Source of the DNA: Ensifer sp. Root278
Lineage (GTDB): Bacteria; Pseudomonadota; Alphaproteobacteria; Rhizobiales; Rhizobiaceae
Length of the DNA: 64,000 nucleotides
NCBI RefSeq assembly: GCF_001429285.1
Contig: NZ_LMJJ01000023.1
Coordinates: forward strand, 505,128-569,127
Direction of reading: 5' to 3'
In this document: one piece after another, positions 47,778 to 57,632 of the stretch
Position numbering within the stretch: position 1 is the stretch's first letter
How the letters are laid out: every line of letters begins with the position of its first letter
The notes under the pieces: model-generated
What the model was told of the DNA's origin: nothing
Database searches by the model: none
Seen by the model: only the letters and a program-made list of their open reading frames with translations
Position numbers and translations under genes: made by a program

Positions 47778-48722
47778 GTGCGTTTTACCGCCTGCATGCT
47801 CGCTATCGCCACGTTTTGCCTGACCGCAAGCCAGACAATCGCGGCGACCGCCGTTCCGCCGGGCAACCGCAACGTCGAGCAGCCCGGTATCCCCGGCGCT
47901 TCCGTGCGCCGAACCAAGGCCGGCCGCACCTCCTTCGATGCCAAGTTCGAGAAAGTCCGGGATCTGCTGGCGACCGACAAACAGCTGATCAGCAAGATCA
48001 AGTCCGTGTCGCGCGCCTATGGCATCGCGCCGATCCACATGGTCGGCGCCATCGTCGGCGAGCATACCTACAATGTCGACGCCTATGACCGGCTGCAGTC
48101 CTATTACGTCAAGGCGGCCGCTTACGCCGGCAACAGCTTCCAGTTCGGCTATGATGGCGAAACGGTCGCCGAGTTCGTCGCCCGGCCGCAATTTTCCGAA
48201 TGCGGTGCCAAGAAGGGTGCCTATGCGCTCTGGAGCTGCCGCGAGCGGGTCTGGGACAACGACTTCCGCGGCAAGTCGGTTGGCGGCAAGTCCTTCCCGA
48301 ACAACCGCTTCAGCGCCGTTTTCTTCCAGCCGTTCTTTGCCGGCCAGACCTTCGGCCTCGGCCAGATCAACCCGCTGACGGCGCTGATGCTGACCGACAT
48401 CGTCGCAAAGACGTCGGGCTACGACCGCCTCGATGAAAACAACGCCGCTGGCGTCTATGAGGCGATCATGGATCCGGATGTGTCGCTCGCCTATATGGCG
48501 GCCTCGATCCGCCATTCGATCGACGCCTACAAGTCGATCGCCGGCCTCGACATTTCCGACAATCCCGGCATCACGGCGACGCTCTACAATGTCGGCAATC
48601 CGGACGGCCGCGCAGCTGCCCTTGCCGCCAAGATCCAGAGCGGACAAGCGCAATGGCCGGAGGAGAATTATTACGGCTGGCTCGTCAACGACAAGCTTTC
48701 GGAGCTTGAAAGCCTGTTGTGA
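47778..48722 (+). CDS. DUF1402 exported protein with lysozyme/lytic-transglycosylase-like motifs
   Basis: A 314-residue protein with a signal peptide (residues 1 to about 22, cleavage near IAA). It belongs, by my reading, to DUF1402. The motif order is that of SLT-type lytic transglycosylases: Glu95 in VGAIVGEHTYN, GQTFGLGQINPLTAL at 189-203 (compare GLMQxxPxTA), and ATLYNVGNPDGRA at 267-279 (compare AYNxGxGxV). It is therefore a likely periplasmic peptidoglycan-cleaving enzyme, an inference from motifs. The start is GTG after GGAAGAAGAG. It follows hslU but is separated by a terminator. Confidence 0.75.
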   Translation: MRFTACMLAIATFCLTASQTIAATAVPPGNRNVEQPGIPGASVRRTKAGRTSFDAKFEKVRDLLATDKQLISKIKSVSRAYGIAPIHMVGAIVGEHTYNVDAYDRLQSYYVKAAAYAGNSFQFGYDGETVAEFVARPQFSECGAKKGAYALWSCRERVWDNDFRGKSVGGKSFPNNRFSAVFFQPFFAGQTFGLGQINPLTALMLTDIVAKTSGYDRLDENNAAGVYEAIMDPDVSLAYMAASIRHSIDAYKSIAGLDISDNPGITATLYNVGNPDGRAAALAAKIQSGQAQWPEENYYGWLVNDKLSELESLL

Positions 48723-48735
48723 TTCACGTGAAGCA
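48720..48735. other. parS-like 16-mer at the DUF1402 stop codon
   Basis: TGATTCACGTGAAGCA matches TGTTTCACGTGAAACA at 14 of 16 positions and shares its first 13 bases with the site at 38122. It overlaps the stop codon of the DUF1402 gene. Confidence 0.5.
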
Positions 48736-48796
48736 CTTTCCTTGATTGCGCCGTAAAAACCTGAAATCATTGGCGCAATCGAGAAAGGCAATCACC

Positions 48797-50191
48797 ATGG
48801 ACATGCGTCCGGAGCCCTTCGAACCGCCGGCTCCCGTTCCTCGAGTGGGCATCCCTTCCTACCTGCAGATCATCAGGACGGTCTTACGCAATCCGCTCGA
48901 ACTGTGGGGCGAGCCATCCTACACCTTGCCCTGGATCGAGACGAAGTTCGTCACCCAGCGCACTTTGATCGTCAACGATCCCGGTCTCATCCGTCACATC
49001 CTCGTCGACAATGTCGGCAACTACGAAATGTCGAAGGTTCGCCGGCTGATCCTCAGGCCGATCCTGCGCGACGGCTTGCTGACGGCCGAAGGCGAGGTCT
49101 GGAAGCGCTCGCGGAAAGCCATGGCGCCGGTGTTCACACCGCGCCACGCCAAGGGTTTCGCAGGCCAGATGTTGCGAAGCTCGGAAGCATTCGTCGAGCG
49201 CTATGCCGGCGCCAAGACAGCTCCGTTCACGACCAACATCGCCAACGACATGACGGAACTCACCTTCGACATTCTTGCCGAAACGCTGTTTTCCGGTGAG
49301 GTGGCGGTGGAGCGGGAAGGGTTTGTCCAGAGCGTCGAGGAACTCCTGCACCGCATGGGCCGCGTCGATCCCATGGACATTCTGCTCGCGCCGGAATGGA
49401 TACCGCGCCCAACCCGGATCGGCGGCAAGAAGGTGATGAACCGGTTCCGCTCGATCGTGTCCGAGACCATGGCGATCCGGCGGCGCAAGATGGCGGCGGA
49501 TCCCGAGGGCACGCCCAAGGATTTCCTGACCCTGCTTTTGGAGATCGAGGGCAGTCAGGGCCTTTCGACTGCGGAGATCGAGGATAACATCCTGACCTTC
49601 ATCGGTGCCGGGCACGAGACAACCGCCCGGGCGCTCGCCTGGACGCTCTATTGCATCGCCAACACGCCGGCCTATCGCGAGACGATGGAGGCCGAGATCG
49701 ATGCCGCGATCGCAAGCGGTGCCGATCCGGTCGAATGGCTCGGCCTGATGCCGCATGTCCTTGCCGCCTTCGAGGAGGCGATGCGGCTCTATCCGCCGGC
49801 GCCGTCGATCAACCGGGCCGCGATCGAAGAGGACGAGTGGACTTCCCCCACCGGAAAGCGGGTACGCATCCCCAAGGGCATCGCGGTGCTGATCATGCCG
49901 TGGACGCTGCACCGCCACGTTCTTTACTGGGATAAGCCCCGCGCGTTCATGCCCGAGCGTTTCCTGCCGGAGAACCGCGAGAAGCTGCATCGTTACCAAT
50001 ATTTGCCCTTCGGCGCCGGCCCGCGCGTCTGCATCGGCGCCACTTTCGCGCTACAGGAAGCCGTGATCGCGCTCGCCGTGATGATGCATCGCTACCGTTT
50101 CGATCTGACCGAGGAGACAAATCCCTGGCCGGTGCAGCGCCTCACTACTCAACCGCGGGGCGGGTTGCCGATGAAGGTGTCGGTTCGCTGA
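48797..50191 (+). CDS. Cytochrome P450
   Basis: A 464-residue soluble P450. The heme thiolate is Cys412 in FGAGPRVCIGATF. The oxygen-activating I-helix is IGAGHETTARAL and the K-helix ExxR is EEAMRLYPP. The ATG at 48797 is preferred because an AAAGG ribosome site precedes it; the frame is open 17 codons further up. No ferredoxin or reductase gene is adjacent, so the redox partners must come from elsewhere. The substrate is unknown. Its 3' end overlaps the convergent secreted-protein gene by 47 bases. Confidence 0.93.
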   Translation: MDMRPEPFEPPAPVPRVGIPSYLQIIRTVLRNPLELWGEPSYTLPWIETKFVTQRTLIVNDPGLIRHILVDNVGNYEMSKVRRLILRPILRDGLLTAEGEVWKRSRKAMAPVFTPRHAKGFAGQMLRSSEAFVERYAGAKTAPFTTNIANDMTELTFDILAETLFSGEVAVEREGFVQSVEELLHRMGRVDPMDILLAPEWIPRPTRIGGKKVMNRFRSIVSETMAIRRRKMAADPEGTPKDFLTLLLEIEGSQGLSTAEIEDNILTFIGAGHETTARALAWTLYCIANTPAYRETMEAEIDAAIASGADPVEWLGLMPHVLAAFEEAMRLYPPAPSINRAAIEEDEWTSPTGKRVRIPKGIAVLIMPWTLHRHVLYWDKPRAFMPERFLPENREKLHRYQYLPFGAGPRVCIGATFALQEAVIALAVMMHRYRFDLTEETNPWPVQRLTTQPRGGLPMKVSVR

Positions 50192-50819
50192 AGGTCTTGC
50201 CGGGGATCGGCGACTGTACCGAGCGCACCGGCGAGTCGGCCGGCTTCGGCTGCTGCAGTATCTTCGACGGTTTCTTGATCGTCTTGATCTGGGCGCAGGT
50301 GGCGTCGCCGACATTGTCGCACGGTTTGTAGACGACAATCTCGCTTCCGGCACCATCGTCCCACACCGCCTGGATCGTCAGCGTCTTCGCGGTGTCGGCC
50401 GGCAGCGAGATATAGACATACTCGGCCGTCTCATCGGCCGGCAGGTTGAACGGGATCTGCGGATTGCACTTCGCCAGCGGAAAGCGCTGATCGAGCGTGT
50501 CCGAATTGATCGAATATCGAATTTCCGATAGCCGGCAATGCATCGTCTGCAATGCGGTGAAGTAGATCAGTTGCCGGTCGTCATAGTCGCGAAACTGCAC
50601 CCAGCCGGTCTGCTTGTTGGCGTCGAGCATCGCCTTGTAGATCGCGACATCCGGAAGTTGCGGCTTGTACTCTTCTTCCTCCGCGTCCTGTGCTTGGGCC
50701 AGGTTCAGCGGAAACCAGATGAAAGCGGCAAACGGGAGCCAGACGAAAATAGACGGACGGCGGCCTTCGAGCATGCGCAGGTGTCCCCATCTTTTGACCC
50801 GTGTCGCCCAGTTGATCAT
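50145..50819 (-). CDS. Secreted protein of unknown function
   Basis: A 224-residue protein if the first ATG is used; an internal ATG at 50774 would leave 209 residues and a more normal signal peptide (IFVWLPFAAFIWFPLNLAQAQ). Neither start has a clear ribosome site. After cleavage the protein has an acidic start (DAEEEEYKP), WVQFRDYDDRQLIYFTALQTMHC, several cysteines that could form disulfides, and a Pro/Lys-rich tail. I do not recognise a family. It is convergent with the P450 and divergent from the hydantoinase-like gene. Confidence 0.65.
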   Translation of the reverse strand: MINWATRVKRWGHLRMLEGRRPSIFVWLPFAAFIWFPLNLAQAQDAEEEEYKPQLPDVAIYKAMLDANKQTGWVQFRDYDDRQLIYFTALQTMHCRLSEIRYSINSDTLDQRFPLAKCNPQIPFNLPADETAEYVYISLPADTAKTLTIQAVWDDGAGSEIVVYKPCDNVGDATCAQIKTIKKPSKILQQPKPADSPVRSVQSPIPGKTFSEPTPSSATRPAVE

Positions 50820-50925
50820 CTATGTCTGCGGCACGATGGTTTTCTCTTGAAATATGTCATATCACCGCATCGATCCCCATTGAACCCGGGGCCTTGCGCC
50901 CCGCGCGAATTCCGGACTGCGCGAA

Positions 50926-52929
50926 TTGACCTCTCATTTTCTTCTCGGCATCGACACCGGCGGCACCTATACCGACGCCGCTCTCTTCTCGGAAACGCAA
51001 GGGGTGGTCGCCAAAGCCAAGGCGCTGACGACCCGCCACGACCTCGCAGTCGGTATTTCCGGCGCGGTCGAAGCGGTGCTCGATCAGGCGAAAGTGCCGG
51101 TTTCTGCAATCAGCATGGTCTCGCTGTCGACGACGCTTGCGACCAATGCGCTCGTCGAAGGGCAGGGCGGCCGCGCCGGTCTTGTCATGATCGGCTTTGG
51201 CCCCGACGATCTGAAGCGCGATGGTCTCTTGGAGGCGCTGGGCTCCGATCCGGTGATCTTCCTGCCGGGCGGCCACAATGTGCACGGCGGCGAAACCCCA
51301 CTCGACATGAGCGAGCTCGATGCCACGCTGCCGGCGCTTGCCGGCCAGGTCTCCTCCTTCGCCATTGCCGGCTACTTCGCCGTTCGGAATCCGGATCATG
51401 AAAAGCGCGTCCGCGACCGCATTCGTGAAGTCTCGCATCTGCCGGTGACCTGCAGCCATGAACTGTCCTCGAAGCTCGGCGGCCCGCGCCGTGCCTTGAC
51501 GACCCTGCTCAACGCCCGGCTGGTGTCGATGATCGACCGGCTGATCGGCTCCTGTGAAGGCTTCCTGAAGGCGCGCGGCATCGACGTGCCGATGATGGTG
51601 GTGCGCGGCGACGGAGCCTTGATCTCGGCGGAGGAGGCGCGGCTGCGCCCGATCGAGACGATCCTCTCCGGTCCGGCCGCAAGCCTTGTCGGCGCGCGGC
51701 ATCTGACCGGCCTCGACAATGCGGTGGTCTCCGACATCGGCGGCACCACGACCGATGTCGCGGTACTCGAGGGCGGGCGTCCGCGGCTCGATGCCGAAGG
51801 CGCCGTTGTCGGCGGCTTCCGCACCATGGTCGAGGCGGTGGCGATGCGGACCTACGGCCTGGGCGGCGATTCGGAAGTGCGCATCAACGACCGCGGCTTG
51901 AAGGCGAAGATCGATCTCGGCCCGCGCCGGCTGATGCCGCTCAGCCTCGCGGCCGCCCTGCATGGCGACGCCGTCATCTCGGTGCTCGAAAAGCAGATGC
52001 GCGCCCAGCATACCGGGCGCAACAATGGCCGGTTTGCGGTCCGCACCGGCCTGCCGGATCATCTTGCCAGCGGCCTGCAACCGCAGGAGCAGGCGCTCTA
52101 TGAGCGCATCGGTGCGGTTCCGCTGGCGTTGGAGACCCTGTTGGTCTCGACCCCGCAGAAGGCGACGCTCGATCGGCTGGTGGGGCGCGGACTCGTGCAT
52201 ATCTGTGGCCTGACGCCGTCGGACGCCATGCATGTGCTCGGCCGGCAATCGCAATGGAACCTTGAAGCGGCTCAGCTCGGCATTCAGCTTGCAGCGCGCA
52301 CCCGCGACGGCTCCGGTCAGCCAATCGCTTCCTCCCCGGAAGCCATGGCGCAGATGATCGTCGACCGGCTGACGCGGCAATCCTCGGAGGTCATCCTGCA
52401 GGCCTGTCTCGGCGAGGATGGTGCCGGTGCCATCGATCCAGCCGTTTCGCAGGCCGTCGACCGGGCGCTCACGCGCACGCCGGGCATCGTCCGCTTCTCG
52501 CTTGGTCTCGACCGTCCGCTCGTCGGCCTCGGCGCTTCGGCGCCGGTTTATTACCCTGATATCGCCGAGATGCTCGGAACGGATGCCGCCATTCCCGAAG
52601 AGGCCGGCGTCGCCAATGCCGTTGGCGCCGTGGTCGGCCAGGTCAGCGCTACGGTCACGGTTTTCGTGACGATGCCGGAGGAAGGCATCTTCGTCGTCAA
52701 CGGTGCCGGGGCCAGCGAACGGTTTCTCGACCAGGAACAGGCTTTCGGCGCCGCCCGGCGGCGAGCCGAAGCCGTGGCGCTGGAAACGGCGCGCACCAAT
52801 GGAGCGGACGATCCCGCTTCGATGCTGCGCGAGGAAATCGATGCGCCGGAAGTCGAGGGCAGCCGCAAGCTGATCGAGGCCCGGTTCATCGCGTCCGCCA
52901 GCGGACGTCCGCGCATTGCCCACGACTGA
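50926..52929 (+). CDS. Hydantoinase/oxoprolinase family protein (HyuA-like), solitary
   Basis: A 667-residue protein of the HyuA/oxoprolinase-A type, with an actin-like ATPase fold. It starts with the phosphate loop GIDTGGTYTDAALF, followed by SLSTTLATNALVEG and, mid-protein, VVSDIGGTTTDVAVLEGG. TTG at 50926 is used as start because no ATG or GTG fits before the conserved region. Such proteins hydrolyse ATP to open or close lactam, hydantoin or related rings, usually with a HyuB partner, which is absent here. Substrate is unknown. It is 205 bases upstream of glcB. Confidence 0.85.
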   Translation: MTSHFLLGIDTGGTYTDAALFSETQGVVAKAKALTTRHDLAVGISGAVEAVLDQAKVPVSAISMVSLSTTLATNALVEGQGGRAGLVMIGFGPDDLKRDGLLEALGSDPVIFLPGGHNVHGGETPLDMSELDATLPALAGQVSSFAIAGYFAVRNPDHEKRVRDRIREVSHLPVTCSHELSSKLGGPRRALTTLLNARLVSMIDRLIGSCEGFLKARGIDVPMMVVRGDGALISAEEARLRPIETILSGPAASLVGARHLTGLDNAVVSDIGGTTTDVAVLEGGRPRLDAEGAVVGGFRTMVEAVAMRTYGLGGDSEVRINDRGLKAKIDLGPRRLMPLSLAAALHGDAVISVLEKQMRAQHTGRNNGRFAVRTGLPDHLASGLQPQEQALYERIGAVPLALETLLVSTPQKATLDRLVGRGLVHICGLTPSDAMHVLGRQSQWNLEAAQLGIQLAARTRDGSGQPIASSPEAMAQMIVDRLTRQSSEVILQACLGEDGAGAIDPAVSQAVDRALTRTPGIVRFSLGLDRPLVGLGASAPVYYPDIAEMLGTDAAIPEEAGVANAVGAVVGQVSATVTVFVTMPEEGIFVVNGAGASERFLDQEQAFGAARRRAEAVALETARTNGADDPASMLREEIDAPEVEGSRKLIEARFIASASGRPRIAHD

Positions 52930-53134
52930 TCTTTTCCATTTCGGAAACAATTCTTCGCATCCTTGCAGAATTGACAGGGAATGAATTGGTGAGAAACTGC
53001 GGCCGTTTCACGCGCGCGTTGCGCATGGGCTGGTCCGCGATCGGCTACAGGCGCAAGATCAACATGTTGGGGCGTTCTCATCGCATCCGTCCGGATCGGT
53101 GACGCTCCTTACGTCTATTTCAAGGAGTTGGCAG

Positions 53135-55324
53135 ATGGACCGCATTGAGAAGTTTGGGTTGAAGATAGATGCGGGTCTCCATCGCTTCCTGGTGGAAGAG
53201 GCGATGCCGGGCACCGGCATCGATGCAGAACATTTCTTCGAGCAGCTTTCCGCCCTCGTGCACGATCTGGCGCCGAAGAACCGGGCGCTGCTCGCCAAGC
53301 GCGACGAGCTGCAGGCCAAACTCGACGCCTGGTACAGGCAGAACGGCGCCCCCAGCGACATCGAGACCTACCAGGCCTTTCTCCGCGATATCGGCTACCT
53401 GCTGTCGGAAGGTGGCGACTTCAGCGTTTCGACCGCCAATGTTGATCCGGAAATCGCGACGATCGCCGGTCCGCAGCTCGTCGTCCCGGTCATGAATGCG
53501 CGCTATGCGCTCAACGCTGCCAATGCGCGCTGGGGCTCGCTCTATGACGCGCTCTACGGCACGGATGCGATTTCGGACGCCGATGGCGCCGAGAAGGGCC
53601 GCGGTTACAATCCAAAGCGCGGCGCCAAGGTCATCGCCTGGGCACGCGACTTCCTCGATGCCAGCGCCCCGCTGGCGAAGGGTAACTGGGCCGACGTCAC
53701 CTCGCTCAAGGTTGCGGGTGGCGCGCTGGAGATTGGCCTTAAGGACGGCTCGAACACGACGCTGCGCAACGCCGCTCAATTCGCCGGCTATTCCGGCGCC
53801 GAAGGCACGCGGTCGGAGATCGTTCTCCGGCACAATAATCTGCATGCGATCGTCGTCCTCGACGCCTCCACGCCGATCGGCAAGGAGGACCCGGCCGGTA
53901 TCTCGGACGTCATCCTCGAATCGGCGATCACCACGATCATGGATTGCGAAGATTCGGTCGCGGCCGTCGATGCCGAAGACAAGGTCGTCGTCTACGGCAA
54001 CTGGCTCGGCCTGATGAAGGGCGACCTCGAAGAAGAAGTCGCCAAGGGCGGCAAGACCTTCACCCGCCGCCTCAATGCCGACCGCACCTATCAGGCCGCT
54101 TCAGGCGGCACGCTGTCGCTCCCCGGCCGGTCGCTGATGCTGGTCCGCAATGTCGGACACCTCATGACGAATCCGGCTATCCTCGACCGCGACGGCAAGG
54201 AAGTGCCCGAGGGTATCATGGACGCCATGGTCACCGCGCTGATTGCCCTGCACGATATCGGCAACGGCGGCCGCCGCATGAACTCCCGCGAGGGATCGAT
54301 GTATGTCGTCAAGCCGAAGATGCACGGACCGGAAGAAGTCGCCTTTGCCTGCGAGATCTTCACGCGCGTCGAAAAGGCGCTCGGCATGCCAGCCAACACC
54401 ATGAAGATGGGCATCATGGACGAGGAGCGCCGCACCACGGTCAACCTCAAGGAATGCATCCGCGCTGCCCGCGAGCGCGTCGTCTTCATCAACACCGGCT
54501 TCCTCGATCGCACCGGCGACGAGATCCATACCTCGATGGAAGCCGGCCCGATGATCCGCAAGGGCGACATGAAGCAGGCCGCCTGGATCGGCGCGTACGA
54601 AAACTGGAACGTCGATATCGGCCTCGAGTGCGGCCTTTCCGGCCACGCCCAGATCGGCAAGGGCATGTGGGCCATGCCCGATCTGATGGCAGCGATGCTC
54701 GAGCAGAAGATCGCCCACCCGAAGGCCGGCGCCAACACCGCCTGGGTTCCGTCGCCGACGGCCGCGACGTTGCATGCGACGCATTACCACCGCGTCAATG
54801 TCGCCGAGGTCCAGGCAAGCCTGAAGAGCCGCACCCGCGCCAAGCTCTCCGACATTCTGTCGGTGCCGGTTGCGGTCCGGCCGAACTGGACGCCGGAGGA
54901 GATCCAGCGCGAACTCGACAACAACGCTCAAGGGATCCTGGGCTACGTCGTGCGCTGGGTCGACCAGGGCGTCGGCTGCTCGAAGGTGCCCGACATCAAC
55001 AATGTCGGCCTGATGGAAGACCGCGCGACGCTGCGCATCTCCGCCCAGCACATGGCCAACTGGCTGCACCACGGCGTCGTCACCGAAGCCCAGGTCGTCG
55101 ACACGATGAAGCGCATGGCCGCCGTCGTCGACGGACAGAACGCCGACGATCCGCTCTATGTCGCGATCGCCGGCAATTTCGACGGCTCGATCGCCTTCCA
55201 GGCGGCCCTCGACCTGGTTCTCAAGGGTCGCGAGCAGCCGAACGGCTACACCGAGCCAGTCCTCCACCGCCGTCGGCTGGAGCTGAAGGCGCTGAACGCC
55301 GCCCGATTCATCCCTGACGTCTGA
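53135..55324 (+). CDS. glcB: Malate synthase G
   Basis: A 729-residue enzyme condensing glyoxylate and acetyl-CoA to malate. The catalytic region includes [15 protein letters not shown], the [11 protein letters not shown] strand and [23 protein letters not shown], and [13 protein letters not shown]. The length identifies the monomeric G isoform rather than A. The ATG at 53135 follows AAGGAG. It is monocistronic, with TTGACA at 52971 as a possible -35 and a terminator after it. Isocitrate lyase is not in the window. Confidence 0.97.
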   Translation: MDRIEKFGLKIDAGLHRFLVEEAMPGTGIDAEHFFEQLSALVHDLAPKNRALLAKRDELQAKLDAWYRQNGAPSDIETYQAFLRDIGYLLSEGGDFSVSTANVDPEIATIAGPQLVVPVMNARYALNAANARWGSLYDALYGTDAISDADGAEKGRGYNPKRGAKVIAWARDFLDASAPLAKGNWADVTSLKVAGGALEIGLKDGSNTTLRNAAQFAGYSGAEGTRSEIVLRHNNLHAIVVLDASTPIGKEDPAGISDVILESAITTIMDCEDSVAAVDAEDKVVVYGNWLGLMKGDLEEEVAKGGKTFTRRLNADRTYQAASGGTLSLPGRSLMLVRNVGHLMTNPAILDRDGKEVPEGIMDAMVTALIALHDIGNGGRRMNSREGSMYVVKPKMHGPEEVAFACEIFTRVEKALGMPANTMKMGIMDEERRTTVNLKECIRAARERVVFINTGFLDRTGDEIHTSMEAGPMIRKGDMKQAAWIGAYENWNVDIGLECGLSGHAQIGKGMWAMPDLMAAMLEQKIAHPKAGANTAWVPSPTAATLHATHYHRVNVAEVQASLKSRTRAKLSDILSVPVAVRPNWTPEEIQRELDNNAQGILGYVVRWVDQGVGCSKVPDINNVGLMEDRATLRISAQHMANWLHHGVVTEAQVVDTMKRMAAVVDGQNADDPLYVAIAGNFDGSIAFQAALDLVLKGREQPNGYTEPVLHRRRLELKALNAARFIPDV

Positions 55325-55333
55325 ATATTGGTG

Positions 55334-55373
55334 CAGGGCCGTGTGTTCGTCTGAACGCACGGCTCTGTTTTTT
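55334..55373 (+). terminator. Rho-independent terminator of glcB
   Basis: CAGGGCCGTGTGTTC pairs with GAACGCACGGCTCTG (two G-T pairs) around GTCT and is followed by T6. Confidence 0.88.
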
Positions 55374-55423
55374 CAAGCGCGGTCCCAGCCTCCATGCGCC
55401 CGCCAGTCGTCTCCGCCGGTGGC

Positions 55424-57358
55424 CTAAAATTCGGCCCAGCCGTCTGTGGCGAGTGCGGCGTTGCCCTGTGTTGCATAGACGGCTGGTCGCCGGGCTGCCT
55501 GGGCAACAGTCCGCCCCTGGTCGCGGACTGCGGTTGCAGCGGCTGCCGGGGCAGGAGGCCTCGATCCGCCCTTTGCCTGCGTCTCGCCGGCGAGGATGAA
55601 GCGTCCGATCAGGTTACGCAGGTTGGTACCTTCCTGCGCCAGGGTGGCGGAGGCGGCATTGGCTTCCTCGACCATCGCCGCGTTCCTCTGCGTCACCTGA
55701 TCCATTTGGTTGACGGCCGTGTTGACCTCGCTCAAGCCCACGGACTGTTCCCGGGCGGACGTGGCGATCGCAGCCATATGTTCGTTGATGGTGATTACAT
55801 GCGCCTCGATCGTTTGCAGCGCTTCGCCGGTGTCGCGCACCAGGCGCACGCCGTTTTCGACCTCCTGGCTCGATGTGCGGATGAGATCCTTGATTTCCTT
55901 CGCGGCCTTGGCCGAGCGCTGGGCAAGTTCGCGCACTTCCTGGGCGACCACGGCAAAGCCTTTGCCCGCTTCGCCGGCCCGCGCCGCCTCGACGCCGGCG
56001 TTCAGCGCCAGGAGGTTCGTCTGGAAGGCGATCTCGTCGATGACGCCGATGATGCTGGATATCTGGCTGGAGGATTCTTCGATCCGCCGCATCGCCTCGA
56101 CGGCATTGGCGACGACGACGGCCGACTGGGCCGCGCTGGTCTTCGCCTCGCCGGCGACGTCGCGCGCCTCCTCCGTCCGTCTCGAAGAGTTGCTGACATT
56201 GGCGGTGATCTGGTCGAGCGCGGCGGCTGTCTCCTCGAGCGCCGCGGCCTGCTGTTCGGTCCGCTTGGAGAGATCGTCGGCGCTCTGGCTGATCTCGCGC
56301 GTGCCCATGCCGATGTTGCCGGCGCTGTCGGCGACAGCCAGCAGCGCGTCGTTCAACTGTCCGGCGGCCTTGTTGAGGTCATGCCGCAGCTGTTCGAACT
56401 CGGCGGCGAAGGGCTCGTGCAGCCGAACGGCGAGATCGCCATTGGCAAGCCGCTGCAGCCCGGCGGCAAGACCGGCGGTCGCTTGCGTCAGCCGCTGCTG
56501 TGCGTCCTGTTCCGCCTGTCTCTGCACGCGAACGCGCTCGGCCTCGCCGGTGCGGCGAGTCTCCTCGGCCTCCGCCTGCAGCCGCAGATTCGATCGCGCG
56601 GCCTCCCGGAAGGACTGGATGGCACGGGCCATGTCGGCGATCTCGTCCTTGCCGTTTACCGGCTCGTCGGCATCTTCGACGTGGCCGTCGATCAGCCGGC
56701 GCATGGCGGCGATCTGGCGCCCGAGCGGTCCGACGACGCCGCGCAGCACCACAAGGAAGGTGCCGCCGGCAAGCGCCATGACGAGAACGATGATGGCAAT
56801 GCTGAGCGTCTGCACCGTTTCGAACTCGCGATGCTTGGCTTCAAAGGCCGTGCCGGAAAGTTCGACCTGCAGGTCCGAGATCTCGGAGATCGTCGCCGTC
56901 AGCGGATCGATTGTCGCATAGAGCTTGTCGCGCACGAAGGCATCGAGTGCCTTCTCGTCCTTGGCTGAGAGAATTTGCGTCAGCGCCATGATCGAATCCA
57001 TCGCAACGACCATCTGGCTCCGCGCATTGTCGACGAGCCGTCGTTCCTCATCGGTCATCGAGGTTGCCGCATAGGCATCCCAGTTGGTCTTGATCGTCTC
57101 TCGCGCGGCATTGACCGAGGCAAGCCCGCTCTCCATCGTTTCGTTGCCGTTGCGGACCTTGTGTGCAGCATCGACGATCGAGACTGCAAAGGCATCGGAA
57201 GTCGCCTTGAGGTTCTTTAGCGGCACGATGCGATCGGCATAGACCGCATCCATCATGTCGCCGGTTTCCGACAGCGTGCTCTGACTGTAAATGGCGATGC
57301 CGATGGCTATGGATGACAGAAGCGCAATCGCGCCGATAAGCTTGGTCTTGATCAGCAT
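55424..57358 (-). CDS. Methyl-accepting chemotaxis protein
   Basis: A 644-residue receptor. Membrane segments lie at about 7-26 and 184-205 and enclose a four-helix-bundle sensor domain. HAMP helices follow at about 206-330, then the signalling hairpin with tip [22 protein letters not shown] and flanking methylation helices. The chain ends in GWAEF, matching the C-terminal pentapeptide that tethers CheR in other receptors (NWETF in E. coli, DWEEF-like in rhizobia). Ligand is unknown. The gene is single, convergent with glcB. Confidence 0.93.
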   Translation of the reverse strand: MLIKTKLIGAIALLSSIAIGIAIYSQSTLSETGDMMDAVYADRIVPLKNLKATSDAFAVSIVDAAHKVRNGNETMESGLASVNAARETIKTNWDAYAATSMTDEERRLVDNARSQMVVAMDSIMALTQILSAKDEKALDAFVRDKLYATIDPLTATISEISDLQVELSGTAFEAKHREFETVQTLSIAIIVLVMALAGGTFLVVLRGVVGPLGRQIAAMRRLIDGHVEDADEPVNGKDEIADMARAIQSFREAARSNLRLQAEAEETRRTGEAERVRVQRQAEQDAQQRLTQATAGLAAGLQRLANGDLAVRLHEPFAAEFEQLRHDLNKAAGQLNDALLAVADSAGNIGMGTREISQSADDLSKRTEQQAAALEETAAALDQITANVSNSSRRTEEARDVAGEAKTSAAQSAVVVANAVEAMRRIEESSSQISSIIGVIDEIAFQTNLLALNAGVEAARAGEAGKGFAVVAQEVRELAQRSAKAAKEIKDLIRTSSQEVENGVRLVRDTGEALQTIEAHVITINEHMAAIATSAREQSVGLSEVNTAVNQMDQVTQRNAAMVEEANAASATLAQEGTNLRNLIGRFILAGETQAKGGSRPPAPAAAATAVRDQGRTVAQAARRPAVYATQGNAALATDGWAEF

Positions 57359-57580
57359 GCCAGTCCCTCCCGAGCGGAATTTCTGGGCACACTCTTTCGT
57401 TTGTTTAGATAACGCTTACTTAATAAGCGGCTGAATTTAAGTCGAATTTGAACTTTTCCGCGTCACGCAGCCGGTTTTCGCGACCCTGATTTGAGGGTGT
57501 TTTCGAACGGCAACTGTGCGTGGTTGAAGCGCTCCGTTGCAGCATCGCATCACCGGCAAATGGTGGTTGAGTAACGACGT

Positions 57581-57610
57581 AAAAAAAGCCGCCGACTGGT
57601 GTCGGCGGCT
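57581..57610 (-). terminator. Terminator of the L,D-transpeptidase gene
   Basis: On the minus strand, GCCGCCGAC and GTCGGCGGC arms with a four-base loop are followed by T7. It lies about 25 bases after the stop. Confidence 0.88.
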
Positions 57611-57632
57611 TCGGATGGCTGATGCAGCCCGG

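Noticed and set aside
50857..52950. 697-residue open frame on the minus strand
   Set aside because: It is antisense to the hydantoinase/oxoprolinase gene, whose sequence is conserved; the frame is a by-product of high G+C third positions and has no recognisable domain.
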